DNA from: Bimastos eiseni
Lineage: Eukaryota; Annelida; Clitellata; Crassiclitellata; Lumbricidae
Direction of reading: 5' to 3'
Assembly (NCBI GenBank): GCA_959347315.1
Contig: OY365822.1
Span: forward strand, 6,682,641-6,746,640
Length of the DNA: 64,000 nucleotides
Below are positions 1 through 13,200 of the stretch, one piece after another. The position numbers were made by a program, and so were the translations under genes. The first letter of the stretch is position 1, and the number at the start of each line of letters is the position of its first letter. The notes below the pieces were generated by a model. It saw only the letters and a program-made list of their open reading frames with translations, was not told where the DNA came from and ran no database searches.

Positions 1-127
1 TGACATTCACTCACTCAGCTTTCTCACTCAACTTGCTCACTCACTCACTTATTTAATTATGTACATGCAGCTTCGTTTATCAAACAAGCAACGAGCCTTT
101 AACAATGGGTTACAAGGTTCAGCCACT

Positions 128-300
128 TTAATGCTGTTGGCCACATTAATGTCTGTTGTCAGCCGGTCACGTTAATGTCTGCTGTTGGCCACATTGATGT
201 CTGTTGTTGATCACATTAATGTCTGCTGACGGCCACACTAATGTCTACTGTTGGCACGTTAATGTATGCTGTTGGCCACGTTAATGTGTGCTGTAGGCAG
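128..300. repeat. Degenerate ~27-bp tandem repeat
   Basis: About six copies of a unit built around TTAATGTCTGCTGTTGGCCA follow one another with substitutions and small length changes. No coding potential is visible. Confidence 0.7.
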
Positions 301-487
301 ACGTATTGCACTTAAGGGTTTATTGCGAAATGCTTGCAGGAACAGTAAGAGCACTTAGGCAGTTGTAGGAGCTCTAGGGATCGTTTAAGTGAAATGGAAG
401 CCATGTTCAGAGGCGGCATCTCATCTCCGCTAATAAAAGCATCCGATGCAAGCATTGGGCCTATTGTAAAGTAGTTTTATTGATGTT

Positions 488-612
488 ATATATATATATA
501 TTGCATATATATATAATATAAATATTTGACATATATATAACATATATATAGTATATATATATATATTACATATATATTTGGTATATATATATTACATATA
601 TATATATATATG
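488..612. repeat. AT dinucleotide-rich low-complexity tract
   Basis: Long alternating TA runs with occasional C or G, giving several self-complementary stretches. Simple repeat only. Confidence 0.85.
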
Positions 613-719
613 TATTGTATTGCCTTCTTGATACCGGAGCAGCAATGTGGTAGCCTAACTTCGCCTTCTACTTAAAGCGTTCGTTAAATGGTTAATGCGC
701 TGCACATGTTAGCTGACTT

Positions 720-1035
720 GTATGTAGGTATGCAGATACTTGCATACGTACTGCACGTACATGTATGTGCATACATTACATTCATCCATGCATGTCATGC
801 GTGCATAATGACGTGCACTTACATGCGTGCATGCATACATATCAAATACGAATTCGTGATACATGTATGCATGTCATGCATACATACATGACATGCGTAC
901 ATACATACATGACATGCATACATACATACATGACATGCGTACATACATACATGACATGCGTACATGTTAGTCGTGGATACCATGCGTGCATACGTGCCAT
1001 GCATGCTAACATGCCATGCATACATTACATGCGTG
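720..1035. repeat. ACAT/GCAT tandem repeat
   Basis: Iterations of ACATACATACATGACATGC with a loose period near 26-30 bp at 860-970 and more degenerate CATG/TACATG flanks. Short open frames rich in Cys, His, Met and Tyr arise from the tetranucleotide and are not genes. Confidence 0.8.
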
Positions 1036-1314
1036 TTTATGCTTGGTTCTTTTCAATTGTGATTATGAAATTTGAATCACACAATGTTGATATCGGTCTT
1101 CTAAGTCTTCTCGGCTTTGTGACCATTTGAATAGTGAGGTTCTTTTGGATAGCGATGCTTGTTGTAAGAGGTGAATGAGTTGTTTACGGCATGAATAATA
1201 GACATGCTTGTTCGTCTTGATGATTTAAGAGCGCAGCGTGTTTGCCTTCATCTCTCTAATGAGCAAAGCGGACGGACTACAGACAAGATAAGGAGACAGA
1301 TCGATAATCAGATT

Positions 1315-1725
1315 TGGAGAGGGAATGGCAGGGAGAGGGAGAGAGACAGAGATAGAGAGGGGGAGAGAGAGCGAGTGATAGGGAGAGAGACAGAGAGATA
1401 CATACAGAAAGTGATTAGCCACATGATAATCAGATTTGGAGATGGAGAGACAGAGGACAGATGGCGCAAAGACTAAGACACTATGTGTGAGAGAAAGAGG
1501 GAGACAGACAGACAGACAGAAACAGGGAGACAGAGAAAGAGACAGGTACACAGACAGAGAGAGATACAGGCAGACAGAAACAGATAACGCAAAACAGACA
1601 AAGACAGACAGACAGATGCAGGGAGACAGAGAAAGGGACAGGTACACAGACAGACAGAGATGGTCAGACAGAGAGAGAGAGACAGGCAGACAGGTACAGT
1701 TAGACAGAAGAGAGACGAACACACC
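1315..1725. repeat. Purine-rich GAGACAGA tract
   Basis: About 400 bp of GAGA/GACAGA repeats on the + strand. The Arg/Glu-rich frames on + and Leu/Ser/Cys-rich frames on - are by-products of the repeat. Confidence 0.85.
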
Positions 1726-2047
1726 AAGAGAGGCTGTGAGCGGGGCTAAGTGAAGGGAGTCTCACGTAAAGCGGCTCCATTAACCGTGGTGGAGAAATTG
1801 CGTCCATGCAGGCCAGTGAGGCCACTGCTCGCCGACCCAATGCATTCGCGCATAGTTTGTGTGTGATTTCTTGGAATGTGGTGAATGCTTCGAATTTGAG
1901 TTACATCAACGCACTCACTGTCAGGTCTTAATTATGTACAGCTGCTTTCGCTACCATACCTCCGAATGGAGCCGGTCTCTGAAAAGGTGCGACTTGCTCA
2001 AGGGCGGATCCAGCGGACTGGGGGTGCAAATTGTGCAATCCAATTTT

Positions 2048-2160
2048 GAGAAACAGACACTCAAACAGACAGACAGACGCAGAGAGAGACAGAGACAGAC
2101 AGAGACAGGAGAAAGAGAGAGAGACAGAGAGGGAGAGACAGAGAGAGAGAGACAAAGAGA
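2048..2160. repeat. GACAGA purine-rich tract
   Basis: A second, shorter purine-rich simple repeat of the same kind as at 1.3-1.7 kb. Confidence 0.8.
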
Positions 2161-2480
2161 GAACCCTAAGAGGTTTGAGGAGTGTTGTAAACAGAAATTT
2201 TTATGTAAGGAACACCGTGTGCTGTAGTAATTTTGTTTTAAAGAAAGGTGAAAACCCGTTGCAGGAATGTGTTGAAGAACGCAGTTACAGTTGCATAAGG
2301 ATAGGAAAGGGAGGAATTAACGGGAAAGATATGGAGAAGAAGTGAAGCCAATTCGGAAGAGAGTTTGTAAGACAAAGCTGAACCTGCCATTGATTCTCAT
2401 TAAGATCCCATTGACCCCACTGATTAAAAGCGCGTATGCGCCTTGAGCGTTAACCTTTAGAAATAAAAATTATACTGACT

Positions 2481-2571
2481 TTGGAGAAAACGATGACCCA
2501 GGGCCAAGAAGGAGTAGTAACCAAAGACCGCAATGTGAGGAGAAAGCTACGAGATATTGTGGAGTCTACAG
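2481..2571 (+). CDS. Candidate first coding exon of DLG (weak)
   Basis: An ATG at 2481 opens a frame of 30 codons (MEKTMTQGQEGVVTKD and on) that reaches ACAG|GTGATC. Splicing there leaves a phase-1 G, exactly what the L27 exon at 5128 needs to complete its first codon as GAT (Asp). This is a phase argument only: the residues do not resemble known DLG starts, and the true first exon may lie upstream of the window. Treat as a hypothesis. Confidence 0.15.
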
Positions 2572-3039
2572 GTGATCTGCTGCTTGTTCACTTAATGTGG
2601 GACATTTCTGGTATAGTTTGGCACGAGTGGCTAGCTGGTCTCCAGCTGGCCACGATGGCTGAGCTCTGTTGCATGACCGTTTCGCCCGTGAGCATTTTGT
2701 TTCTGGCCACATGTCGTGTTTACTCCCGCGATGTGATGTCGTGTCGCTGGGGCCTTTTCTACCGTCCAATTTTTCTTGTCCTGTTTTGATTCCAATGCGT
2801 ATTTTACTCTCGGTCGTTCCAGTGCAGTTTTTCATACCGTTGCCTTATCTGCAATTCTCTTGTGACTTTGATGCGGTTTTCCCTATTCTCAGTAGACTAC
2901 ATTGCATTTTCTTCTACTCTCCATTTTGAAACAGGAGTCTTCTCTTGTTCTATTTGTATGTACGTATTGATGCAATTTGATGCATTTTCTGTTACTCTCG
3001 TCTTTCTCCAGTCCTTATTCGCAGAAATGCGAATCGTGT

Positions 3040-3310
3040 TACAGCACTGATACATTTTATCATGTCCTCTTTCATAATAAATGCATTCTCTCTCATAATG
3101 CTTTAGCATGCAGTGCATTTTATTCTATCCTCTTTAGAATAAATGCATTCCCTCCTATATATGCTTTCAGAATTAATGCACTTTTTCCTATCCTGTTTTA
3201 TCATGGATGCACTGATGTGCATTCACCTACCCTGTCTTAGCATTCTTCCCCTATCCGAATATATGCATTCTCTCCTATCTTCCTTCAGCACCGATGCATT
3301 ATCGTCCATT
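3040..3310. repeat. Degenerate ATGCATT/TCCTAT repeat
   Basis: Repeated motifs such as AATGCATTC and TATCCT recur about every 40-45 bp with much divergence. No gene is visible. Confidence 0.45.
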
Positions 3311-3410
3311 CCCAGTGATCACCGATCGTTTACTCTCCCGTGATCTTCTCCTAACTCCAGCGCTTATTTACCGGTGCTGGGTGCTCCATCGACGGTAGGC
3401 ATTCTACAGG

Positions 3411-3640
3411 CACGTGAGACTGACTTGTGTACGGGCGCCGGTGACCCTGGCGCCGAGGAGGGACGACCCTCGTCCCTGCCTCCTTCACCGTCTCACCGAT
3501 CGATCGATTTCCATATTGATCTGGCGACGGCGGACCGACCTAGATGCCGGATTTCAGCGACTGTTGGTACAGATCGCGTTACCTTGTGACGACTAAGTGC
3601 CAAGATGGCGCCGCCAATGGTTGATGCGACTGGGTTTAAT
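3411..3640 (+). promoter_or_regulatory. CpG-rich patch with small ORF, possible promoter or 5' exon
   Basis: This stretch is clearly richer in G+C and CpG than its AT-rich surroundings. It ends in AAGATGGCG at 3605, a good translation-start context opening a 35-codon frame to a TAA at 3712. No donor in the phase required by the L27 exon was found, so it is not a demonstrated coding exon. A 5'UTR, promoter or upstream ORF of DLG is possible. Confidence 0.25.
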
Positions 3641-4131
3641 GAAAGGATGGATGACCACCTGCCTGCTTCTCCTCTGCCTGTGTTATTATTGTACGTGTTA
3701 TTGTAATATCGCGGTTTACCTTTTGAGCAGCTGGTCCACGTGCCCCGAATGGTCTTCCTGCACCTATTTCAGAATGCCAAATGCATTTACGTTTTTTTTA
3801 AATAATTAAAAAGTATACAAATGAGCTTCTTATGCAATTCTGAGCAGTAGCATTTGCCCTGATGGTCGAATTGACAGTGTTGTAAAGCGTCTTGGAAGTA
3901 GTTTCAATCAATCAATTTTTTTATTTGTAGCCACAACAAACTGTTTGCTCTATGCAAAGATAGAGAACATTGATATAGAACTAAAGGCTACAAAGGTAGC
4001 CACGAAAGGGATCGAGAACTCGCTAAAAGGGACACCCGAATAGCAGAATTACCAACAAAAATGAAAAGAAAAAGACATTCATACTTGCTAATTAATAAAT
4101 TGTTATTATTATTAGTACCATTATTACTGTG

Positions 4132-4367
4132 TGGCACAGTGGCCGATCGGTTAGAGCAGTCAGCCCGTAGCGTTCAGTGTGCGCTGAGCGAGCGGGTTCA
4201 ACCCTCGTCCGGGGCGTCACTGCGTATAGGGACCTTGAGCAAGTCCAATTGCTCTGTCGTACAACTGCAAATGCTCCGTCAAGGCGTTTGTATGCACTTC
4301 TGAGCAAAAGATGTTGGAAAAAGGGCGGTATCAAATTTCGGTAATAAATAAATAAATAAATAAAGTA
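4132..4367 (+). mobile_element. tRNA-derived SINE, full length
   Basis: The element opens with TGGCACAGTGG, which fits the RNA polymerase III A box (TRGYNNANNGG), and carries GTTCAACCC at 4196-4204, which fits the B box (GWTCRANNC). It ends in an (AATA)n tail. The same sequence recurs at 16527 on + and at 20068-20293 on -, so it is a dispersed family, named here only as tRNA-derived. Confidence 0.85.
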
Positions 4368-4539
4368 TTGTTATTGCTTTCAACTCACGAGAAGACCCCA
4401 AGAACTTATATAGTAGTTGGTCCAGTGGGAATGGCTATAGTAGTCCGCCAACACAAGACAATATGACATTTATCAAGCACCTCGATCTAATGACCCATCA
4501 TCAATCGATGTATGCACGTTGCATGTGTTGTAATGTACT

Positions 4540-4680
4540 GTATTCGTAAATTTATATAGCACCACTCACAGTGCTACACCAGTGACATGGGCTAAGAGAC
4601 CCAGAGAAAATGCGGCTGTTGATGTATGTTTCATTGAAGGTACTGTATCTTGTGGTTCCTTCTAAGAACCACTAGAGATT
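4540..4680 (+). mobile_element. Fragment of TATATAGCACC short-element family
   Basis: TTTATATAGCACCACTC followed by GACATGGGC matches a short repeat that recurs many times in this window (see 10563, 31060, 40780, 52178). It is a partial copy. Confidence 0.5.
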
Positions 4681-4699
4681 TGCCAACATAACACATAAA

Positions 4700-5112
4700 A
4701 TTTGCACTACCTTGACAGTCGTAATGACCATTCGCTTTACGCTACCTTGTCAATCGTGTCGTAATGACCATTCACTTTACGCTACCTTGTAAATCGTAAT
4801 GACCAGTCACTTTACTTGTCAATCATGTCGTAATGACCATTCGCTTTACGCTACCTTGTCAATAGTGTGGTAATGACCATTCACTTTACACTACCTTGTC
4901 AATCGTAATGACCAGTCACTTTACGCTACCTTGTCAATCGTAATGACCATTCACTTTACACTACCTTGTCAATCGTAATGACCAGTCACTTTACGCTACC
5001 TTGTCAATCGTGATAACCATTCACTCTACGCTACGTTGTTAATCGTGATTACCAGTCACTTTACGGGGTTTACACTGCCTTGACAAATTGTAATGACCAG
5101 TTACATTACATT
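4700..5112. repeat. 35-bp minisatellite ending at the L27 exon acceptor
   Basis: About eleven copies of a unit built on AATGACCATTCACTTTACGC plus TACCTTGTCAATCG, with 35- to 40-bp spacing variants. The array stops about 15 bases before the splice acceptor of the DLG L27 exon. Confidence 0.85.
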
Positions 5113-5127
5113 ATGTTGTTTTGACAG

Positions 5128-5259
5128 ATGCTCATCGTGCTCTGGAGTTACTTGAGGAGTACTACAGCCGACTGGTGCGACCACAGGACCAGGCCTTGCG
5201 AGCGGCCATCGAAAAGGTCATCCGCATCTTCAAGAGTCGGCTGTTTCAGGCCCTGCTGG
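5128..5259 (+). CDS. DLG exon: L27 domain, first half
   Basis: After the acceptor TTTTGACAG the frame reads [15 protein letters not shown] and ends [10 protein letters not shown] before GTAAGG. This is the L27 heterodimerisation helix pair of DLG (human: ALHLLEEYRSKL). The exon starts in phase 1, so an upstream exon must supply the G of its first codon. A Met inside this exon in another frame is irrelevant. Confidence 0.92.
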
Positions 5260-5547
5260 GTAAGGACAATTATTACAATTAATTGTTATTCTCATTATTC
5301 TCATCGTCGTCATCATCATCATCATCATCAATATTATTATTATTGTCAATATTATTATTATTTTGTTATCATTATTGATAATATTGTTGTTTTTGCCATT
5401 ATTATTACTATTATTATTATTTTGTTATTGATAATATTATTGTTATTGCCATTATTATTATTATTATTTTGTTATTGATAATATTGTTGTTTTTGCCATT
5501 ATTATTATTACTATTAAAATTATTATTATTAATATTGTTATTATTGT

Positions 5548-5578
<31 letters not shown>

Positions 5579-7234
5579 ATTTTATTTTTATAATTATTAT
5601 TACTCTAATGATTATTATTATTGTTAGTGTTAGTGTTGTTGGTATTGTTATTATTATTATTATCATTGAACTGCATCGGTTTGGATCTGTTAGGTATTTT
5701 GCATATTCATAAGATCTGTGTAAGGTATGAATGGTCATACACATATCTGGCATATTGAGGCTACAATCATGTCAACATCCGGTCGATCAGTCCGTTGAGA
5801 CTGATGAGGCAATGGCTTTAGTGGATAAACAATCGGAAGCATACTAGTTTTAAGTCGAGCACGCGATGACACAATCAACCGAGCAGATACAGAGAGAGCG
5901 AGTAGCAAAATCTAGGTTCATCGACGGAACAGGCTCATTCACTGAGCGCAGTTTTAGCTATAGGTATGTGGCATGCTAAGGACCCTTGTCAACCGATATT
6001 GAGGGCTTGGTGTAGTCGCTCTCTTTGCTGTGATGAGAGGATGGTTCTTTGGGTTCCATTTGAACATGAGGCAGCTGTTCATTCTCTCTGGTCGGCTCTA
6101 GGGTTTGGAATGGCCTTTCTCTGGAATTACGTCTGTTCCCTAAATTGTGTAGTAGCACATTTTATGGCCATTTGAAAACTGACCTCTTTGTACGGGCTGG
6201 AATTGGGAATGCTTTTCATTAGTTACCTTGAAAGAGTGCCATATAAATTTGTGAATGAATGAATTAAAAATGGTAGACGAGCCGTGATTATGAGCTTCAA
6301 GAAACTAGACTCGAACTTCCAAGGCAATCGGGATCTTGTCAGTCCGTATGCCTACACTAAGACTCGATGCAAGCTTTGATGTGCCATCTGGTATTCGATC
6401 ATGTCATATGATATAATATCTTCGTTTAATTTGAAACCAGAAAACAACAGCAAAATATAGACATATATAGGAACGAATGATGACATGTTATTGCAGAAAT
6501 CGAATTTAACTGTCGGCTGCCATGCAAGCCGCCCATTACGTTATACATACTATTTAACCAAACATTAGGACTATGCAACCTTAGGGGTATACGGGAATCG
6601 AACTCGGTTCCTCAGCTGTGCGTCCCAGTGTGTTGCCCATTACTCTACGACCACCTCAAGCCTGTTTGATGCAGAATCAAGCAGGCTCTTACGTGGTCCC
6701 GTCGGTGTTGCGGCGTAAACTTTGGCGGCGGCCGAGCAGCGGGCAAAGATCGACGGGCGATTTACGAGGGTGAACGTCGTTCGGGGAGGCCTATCTCTGT
6801 AAAGCAGTCCCGCTTTTTGCGCGGTCGTCGGCGAAATGAGAGATTCATCGTCACCGGATGGACACCGCCACCCCCATTTCCTCTCCTTGCTTATTTATGA
6901 TGGGTTAGCCACGGACGGAGGTCCCATCGGTGGCCGAGCATAGGAACGGACGCTTGCGGGTTGTGGGTATTGGGTAAAGGTTAACGGGTTATTACCCTAT
7001 GGGCCGTACGGTCTCGAATGCTCCGTCCGTGGCTAGAACGCGTTTCGACTGCTGGTGGTTTTCTGTGAGGAAACTCTCTGTTTCTGTGTGTTTCTGTTTT
7101 GCTTCTCTGTGTTCCCCTCTGTCTGTTTTGTTGTACCTCTACTTTTTTGTCTGTGTCTGTCTCAGTTTCTGTCTGTTGCATTATGTTTCCGTTGCTCTAT
7201 GTTTATGTCTGTCTGTCTGTCCGTCCGTCCGTCC

Positions 7235-7270
<36 letters not shown>

Positions 7271-10200
7271 CAGTGTGTGTTGCACTGTATCTCTGTGTTT
7301 CTGTCTCAGTTTTGTCTGTTTCAGTGTACTGTCTGTCTTTAAGCGTGCTCTCAATTTTTGTCTGTTTCGTTGTACCTCTGTGTTTCTGTCTGTCTCAGTG
7401 CATTGTGCCTCTGTCTGTCTGTCTCAGTTGCTGTCTGTTGCATTGTGTTTCTGTTGCTCAGTGTGTCTGTCTGGCTGTCTCAGTGTTTGTCTGTTTCATT
7501 GTACCTTTGTGTTCTTGTCTGTCTCAGTCTCTGTATTTTTCATTATATCTCTGTGCATCTGTCCGTGTGTCTCCTGGCCCTTTGTGTGGTGCAATAAAAC
7601 GTCTGGAGATTGGCGACTGTCTCATGAATGTTTCATGTCGTTCAATGCATTAGCGAGTTTTATGTTGGCGGTGGTATAACAATTAAGCGAAAGAGTTGCG
7701 ATTGATTCATCTAGAATTGAGGGAAATCAGTTTATTTCGTCAAGTTATCTTGTCGACGTCGAGTGTTTCCGACGATAATAGGGTCGCTTAATGCCGTTCA
7801 AATTCAGTCTTTAAGAAGCTGGAAGGTATCCGAAAATGGAGTGTAGGTAAGAATCGGAAAGACAGGGATGGAAAGCAAACAAGTTAAAGTAAAAACATGG
7901 GTTTTTCTGGTAGATAACGCAATCGCTCCGTTTCCTTAAGAGATTTCTGATTACATATCCCTGATTATATAAACTTGCCGGAGTGGAGCTCGTCAAGGAG
8001 TTAAATATGGAGTAACTGCAGAAAGAGATGGAGAGTTACAGAGGAAATGATGGAGCAAGAGGAAAATTTGTGGATAAATATGTCAGGATTAAAACGTTTT
8101 TGGAATTTAAGAAATCAACGATTATTTACTATTTCTTTCCTTATTATTATGAGGGGGCCCTTTATTTCCGGACACAGTGTATATTGATGGCAATGCTAGA
8201 GAATTTAAAATAGGAATGAGGCACTGTTCAATGCTGCTTAATAGCCACGCGTTCTGAGAGTGAGAACTTCTGACTGACCGGACGTCGAGTACATGTCCAG
8301 GTCATATGTACTCGCCAGCCCATCAGGCAGCTTGCTCTCGACGGACGAAGATTCTCAAGTAGACTCAGGAGGGGTGACAGATCGTCGTCGAAAACAGCTG
8401 AAAATATGCTTATAATATGCGTGCGTACGACGTACGTATAGGCGTTACACGAGCGCTGTGAGAGGTCCTCATTAGGTGTCATACGGATGATACTGACGCG
8501 TGCTTGCATACATAGTTACATGTTTTCAGGAAACACGTCTATATATATATATAACATATATAATATTATATATACATATATATTATATTATATATGTTTT
8601 CATTCGTTCCAAAGACTTATATAGCACCTCTCAGAAAAGAATTAGCATCGAATAGAATTGAATTTCTATATCCGGTGAAAAGAACAGTTTGAAAGCTAGA
8701 GTGGAATGCGTCAGAATGAGTCCTGGAAGCAAGCACACAGCCAATGGGGTGCTAGTATATGGCATACATGTTTATGCATACCTACCAACCCTACCAACTG
8801 ATATGTACATAAATGCTGAAGATTGGTCCATTTATGAAATATTTTGATTAATTAACTGTAAAATATTGTGGTCGGTATATATGTGTTTTACTATGTACCA
8901 TGTGCACTTGTTTATGTGTAGTTGCACATGTATGTATGTGCATATGCTAATTATGCATACAAGTATACAACTATACATGCAATACGTGTGTAAGGTTCAC
9001 ACGTGTTTGATGTTGATATTGATTATGGAACCAGGCACGCACGCAAGCTGTCTATCACACGCAGAGATGGACTAAGCACGCCAGAGTCAGGCAGACAGAC
9101 AGAGGTGTAGAGACAGAAACGGAGATAAAGACACGGACAGACGTGCAGCTGTCTGAGCCTCGTGATGACTTCTAAGCACGAGATCAGAACAGGAGCAGAC
9201 CTTCTTCAGCTTAACAGAGGCCGTGCATTGTTCTTGCCTGACTAATAAGACTCGGCCTGCATTATTCATGGCATAGTCTGTACTGGTCGCAGATATGCCA
9301 TGGTGGATATAAATGTTTTGTTAGCACATGTCGAATAAACGTCTTCGTACATGATTACCGATTGGCCCAGGTCTCCCCGGACGCTCTTTTCTCGAGTAGG
9401 GCTTACGACCCATCCATATTATTATCATTAAGTCCGGCCGACCCCCGGCTGCCGGCCGACCAACGTCGTGACCCTACCAATGCAACGCAGGAACCGAGCT
9501 GCTATCTGTGGTCATACACTAACAGCGCTGACCTGGGAGTGTGGGAATGCTCATCGCATGGAGCCCATATAATGGCCATATATGGGACCCGTCCGGAGCC
9601 CACACGGGTCCCATATTTATGCTCAGGGAACTGCTGATAAGGAGGTCGCGTGTGCGAATGTTCCCGTCGCAGCTGCCTTATTACCTCTGGTCAATCAAAT
9701 CGTGTTTTAAGACGTCGTCCAAGTTGTCGTCCGTTGGCCGCGGAAGGGCTCGGAACACTTCTTAGTAGGTTTCTTGAAGAGGCGCTAATAACATAATAAT
9801 AATAAGCATAACAACAATAATGATAATAATATTAATAGTATAATATACAATTGCCTTTTCTGGATCTAAACAACCGCTTTGAATATTGAGTCTAAAGTCC
9901 CTTTTTCTGTTTTATTTTCCTCAATGTTATAAATAGCGAGACTATTGTCTTTTCTGGGTCCCCTGTTGTTGATTGATGATAAATAATTGTTATTTAATTT
10001 TGGCTTCAATTGCTCCAAAGAAATGAATTGAGTGGAATAATTGCCACAAATTAACGAGTATCTGACCACTTTCTTAGCTCCTTTAAGTAGAACTTCTTTG
10101 TATCCATCTGTGTTGTTGTTGTTTTCTGTGTATATAGACATTCAAGAGTTCTATGAGGTTACTCTTCTTGACGATGACAAGACGCTGCAACAGAAGACGG

Positions 10201-13200
10201 CTGAAACATTGCAGGTGGCTTCCAGATGGGAGGAGCACCCGCCAATCACAAGCGCCAAGCCACTGTCTGAGGTGACTTTACCAATTACTGATCGGATTGG
10301 GTTTAAACCCATTGCTGCCATTGTGTGTTAAGTTGCTGTGCATGTCCGTGATTATTTTTATCCATTCATTCAACGAATGATCGAGTGAATGAATGAATTG
10401 GCCAATGGTCGAATGAATGAATGAATGAACCAACGAATGAATGAATGATCAAATGAGTGAATGAATCTATGAATGAATCAATGAATGTATGAATCAATGA
10501 ATGTATGAATCAATGAATCAACGAATGATGATTCAATCAATCAATCAATGAAACTCAATAATTGATATAGCACCTCTTCAAGAAATCTACTCATTATGGG
10601 CACTTATATAGCACCTTTCCAAGAAACCTATACTCAGGAACGCTTCCAGCCCAGCCATGGGCCTTGTATTTATCTAGTGGTATTATGCCTTGTTGAGACT
10701 GCAGAAAATGCAAAACAAAGACATAAGACAATCATTAGGTATCGAAACGGCTGCTGGACTAAGGCGTTCAGCGTAGACTCTGGAGGTTTGAACAGGTAGA
10801 GAGAATGCCAGTTGACCGAATCCCACACGATGCACTACATGCAGAATTCAAAAGAAAAAGAAACAAAGGCAGACCAAGACTGCATTGGATAGACAATATA
10901 AACGAGGACATAAATATCACTAGGGCTAACATTAAGGGTAGCAGTTGTCTTTACAAATGATCGCAAACAATGGAAGTCGTTTATTTGTACCGATCGCCGC
11001 CGAATGGCAGGCATCATTCAGGAACTGATGAAGATATTGTCGGTATTTTTTTGTACGTGTCAAGGACAGCGTGATAGATGACTCTACTTAGCCAGGTTCT
11101 TAAATGGTCCAGAGTAAACGAAGATGACAAGAGTCTCGCCTATGAGTAAACTTGCACTAACTTGCATAAATTTCACTCGATTGCTTCTCTTACTTATTAA
11201 CCATTTTCTTTCAAGTCATTTGCTTCTGTTGATTATTATCTAAAGTTCCTTCTATTTATGTCCTGGCTCTGTCCTGGTTCAAACTGCCAGGTCTAATGTT
11301 GCTCGCAAAATACATAGATGTTCTGGGTATGCGTTTTCGGTTACTTGTTGTGATTTCTGCGGCAGAGGGTGGTGCTGTTCCAGCAGGAAGATGACTCACT
11401 ACCTCCTCCACCCCCTCCGCAAATGCTCGACGAACAGATATCCCCCACTCCGGAGGCTCTGCCCATTCTACAGGTATGCTTGCGTCATTCATAGACCGAT
11501 TGTATATAGGTTTTCGTGTCTGTTTATAGGTTTAAATTCTTGACCTTACTGACCTCATTACGTTCCGCTACTGACTACAAGGGTTTTAGAATGAAAATGT
11601 TTATTGAATAAGGGTTTTCCAATGAGAATGCATGTTGAGCTAGGCCTTTGGAATGAACTTGGCCTTTTGAACAAAAATGGACATTGGGCAGAGGCTTTAA
11701 ACTAAAAATGTTCATTGAGCAAAGGCTTTAAACTAAACATGTTCATTGAGCAAAGGCTTTAAACTAAACATGTTCATTGAGCAAAGGCTTTAAACTAAAC
11801 ATGTTCATTGAGCAAAGGCTTTAAACTAAACATGTTCATTGAGCAAAGGCTTTTAACTAACATGCTCACTGAGCATGTTTGAGCATGCTCATTAAAGCAA
11901 AGGTTTTAAACTAAAAATACTCATTGAGCAAGGCAGTTAATATGAAAATTCACATTAAGCAAGGACTTTAGTATGAAAATACGCATCTAACAAGGACTTT
12001 AAACTAGAATGCTCATTGAGCACAACGAGCAAGGCATTTAGACTAAGAATGCTCATTGTACAATTTCTTTGCAATGAATGTGCACTTTGAGCAAAGGCTT
12101 TTGTGATGCACGAATGCTTTGCGCCGTCGATCGACCCTGGGACCAGCGGATTATCGTGGGGCTATATAAATATGAGAAAATAATAAATAATTTAAATTGC
12201 TGTTGATTATATAACGGCGTTGTTATGGTAACCGTGGTCTCTTGGCCTGTTGTGGTCTATGGCAGCGCTCATCGCCAAGGATTTCCCCAAAGTCAAATTG
12301 GGTCATAAATCTATCTGACTGTCTCTCCTCTGTCTCTCTTTCTATCACTCTGTGTCTGTCTCTGTCTGTCTGTCTCAAGGTCAGGTCGTTACCGGGCTTA
12401 ATGATGGTCGAGAAACATTGGCCGTTGTTCCTCTTCTGTTTTCTTGATTATTAGATTGGAGGTTTTTAGGAGTGGTTGCACCGTTGTCCGGGTTGTTTGC
12501 GTTGCTGTTGCACGTGTTGAACTGTTATTTGCAGTTGTTAACATATGTTGCAGTTGTTAACATATGTTGCAGTTGTTGTTGTTGAGCTGCTGTGTTGTAC
12601 CATCTGTTGTCATGGTTGCAATACAGTGTTTTGCTGACTTTGCAAGATGTCATCACCTGGTGTGGTCTTCATAGATGCTTCATTTATATTCATCTACATT
12701 ACATTACGCTTCTTTGTATTACGCCTATTTCTATGTGCATCTAGATTAGGTTTTGTGTTTACATTTTAGTTACATTACGTTTGCATTCCTTTACATTTTG
12801 CTTGCCATTACATTACATTAATACAATGTTTTCTGGTCGTCAAAATCAGAACTGGTAATAGTAATACTGATTATAATAATAGTAACAATAATGATGATAA
12901 TATTAATAAAATGAATCATATTAATTCTAATAATAAGAGATTTATAAAAACACATTGAGCAAGGGCTAAGGAATAAAACTGGAGTTGAGATGATGATGAT
13001 AGTATAATCATTATGTTGATAATTATAATGATTGCAGCAAAAACAATGATGATAGTAATGATTATAATAATTGTGCTGGTTATTAGTGATAGCAACAAAT
13101 ACAATGATAACATAATAATAATAATATTATTGATAATAATGTTCTTGATGACGATGGTGGTGGTGGCGGCGTGCGGGGGTGGTGGTGGTGATGATGATGA

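Noticed and set aside
1225..1753. Arg/Glu/Asp-rich and Leu/Ser/Cys-rich frames
   Set aside because: Both are translations of GAGACAGA low-complexity DNA on opposite strands.
4132..4204. Functional tRNA gene
   Set aside because: A and B boxes are present but no cloverleaf or acceptor stem can be built, and the sequence repeats with a SINE body and tail.
6999..7679. 226-codon Ser/Cys/Leu/Val frame
   Set aside because: Most of it is a CTGT repeat inside a DLG intron.
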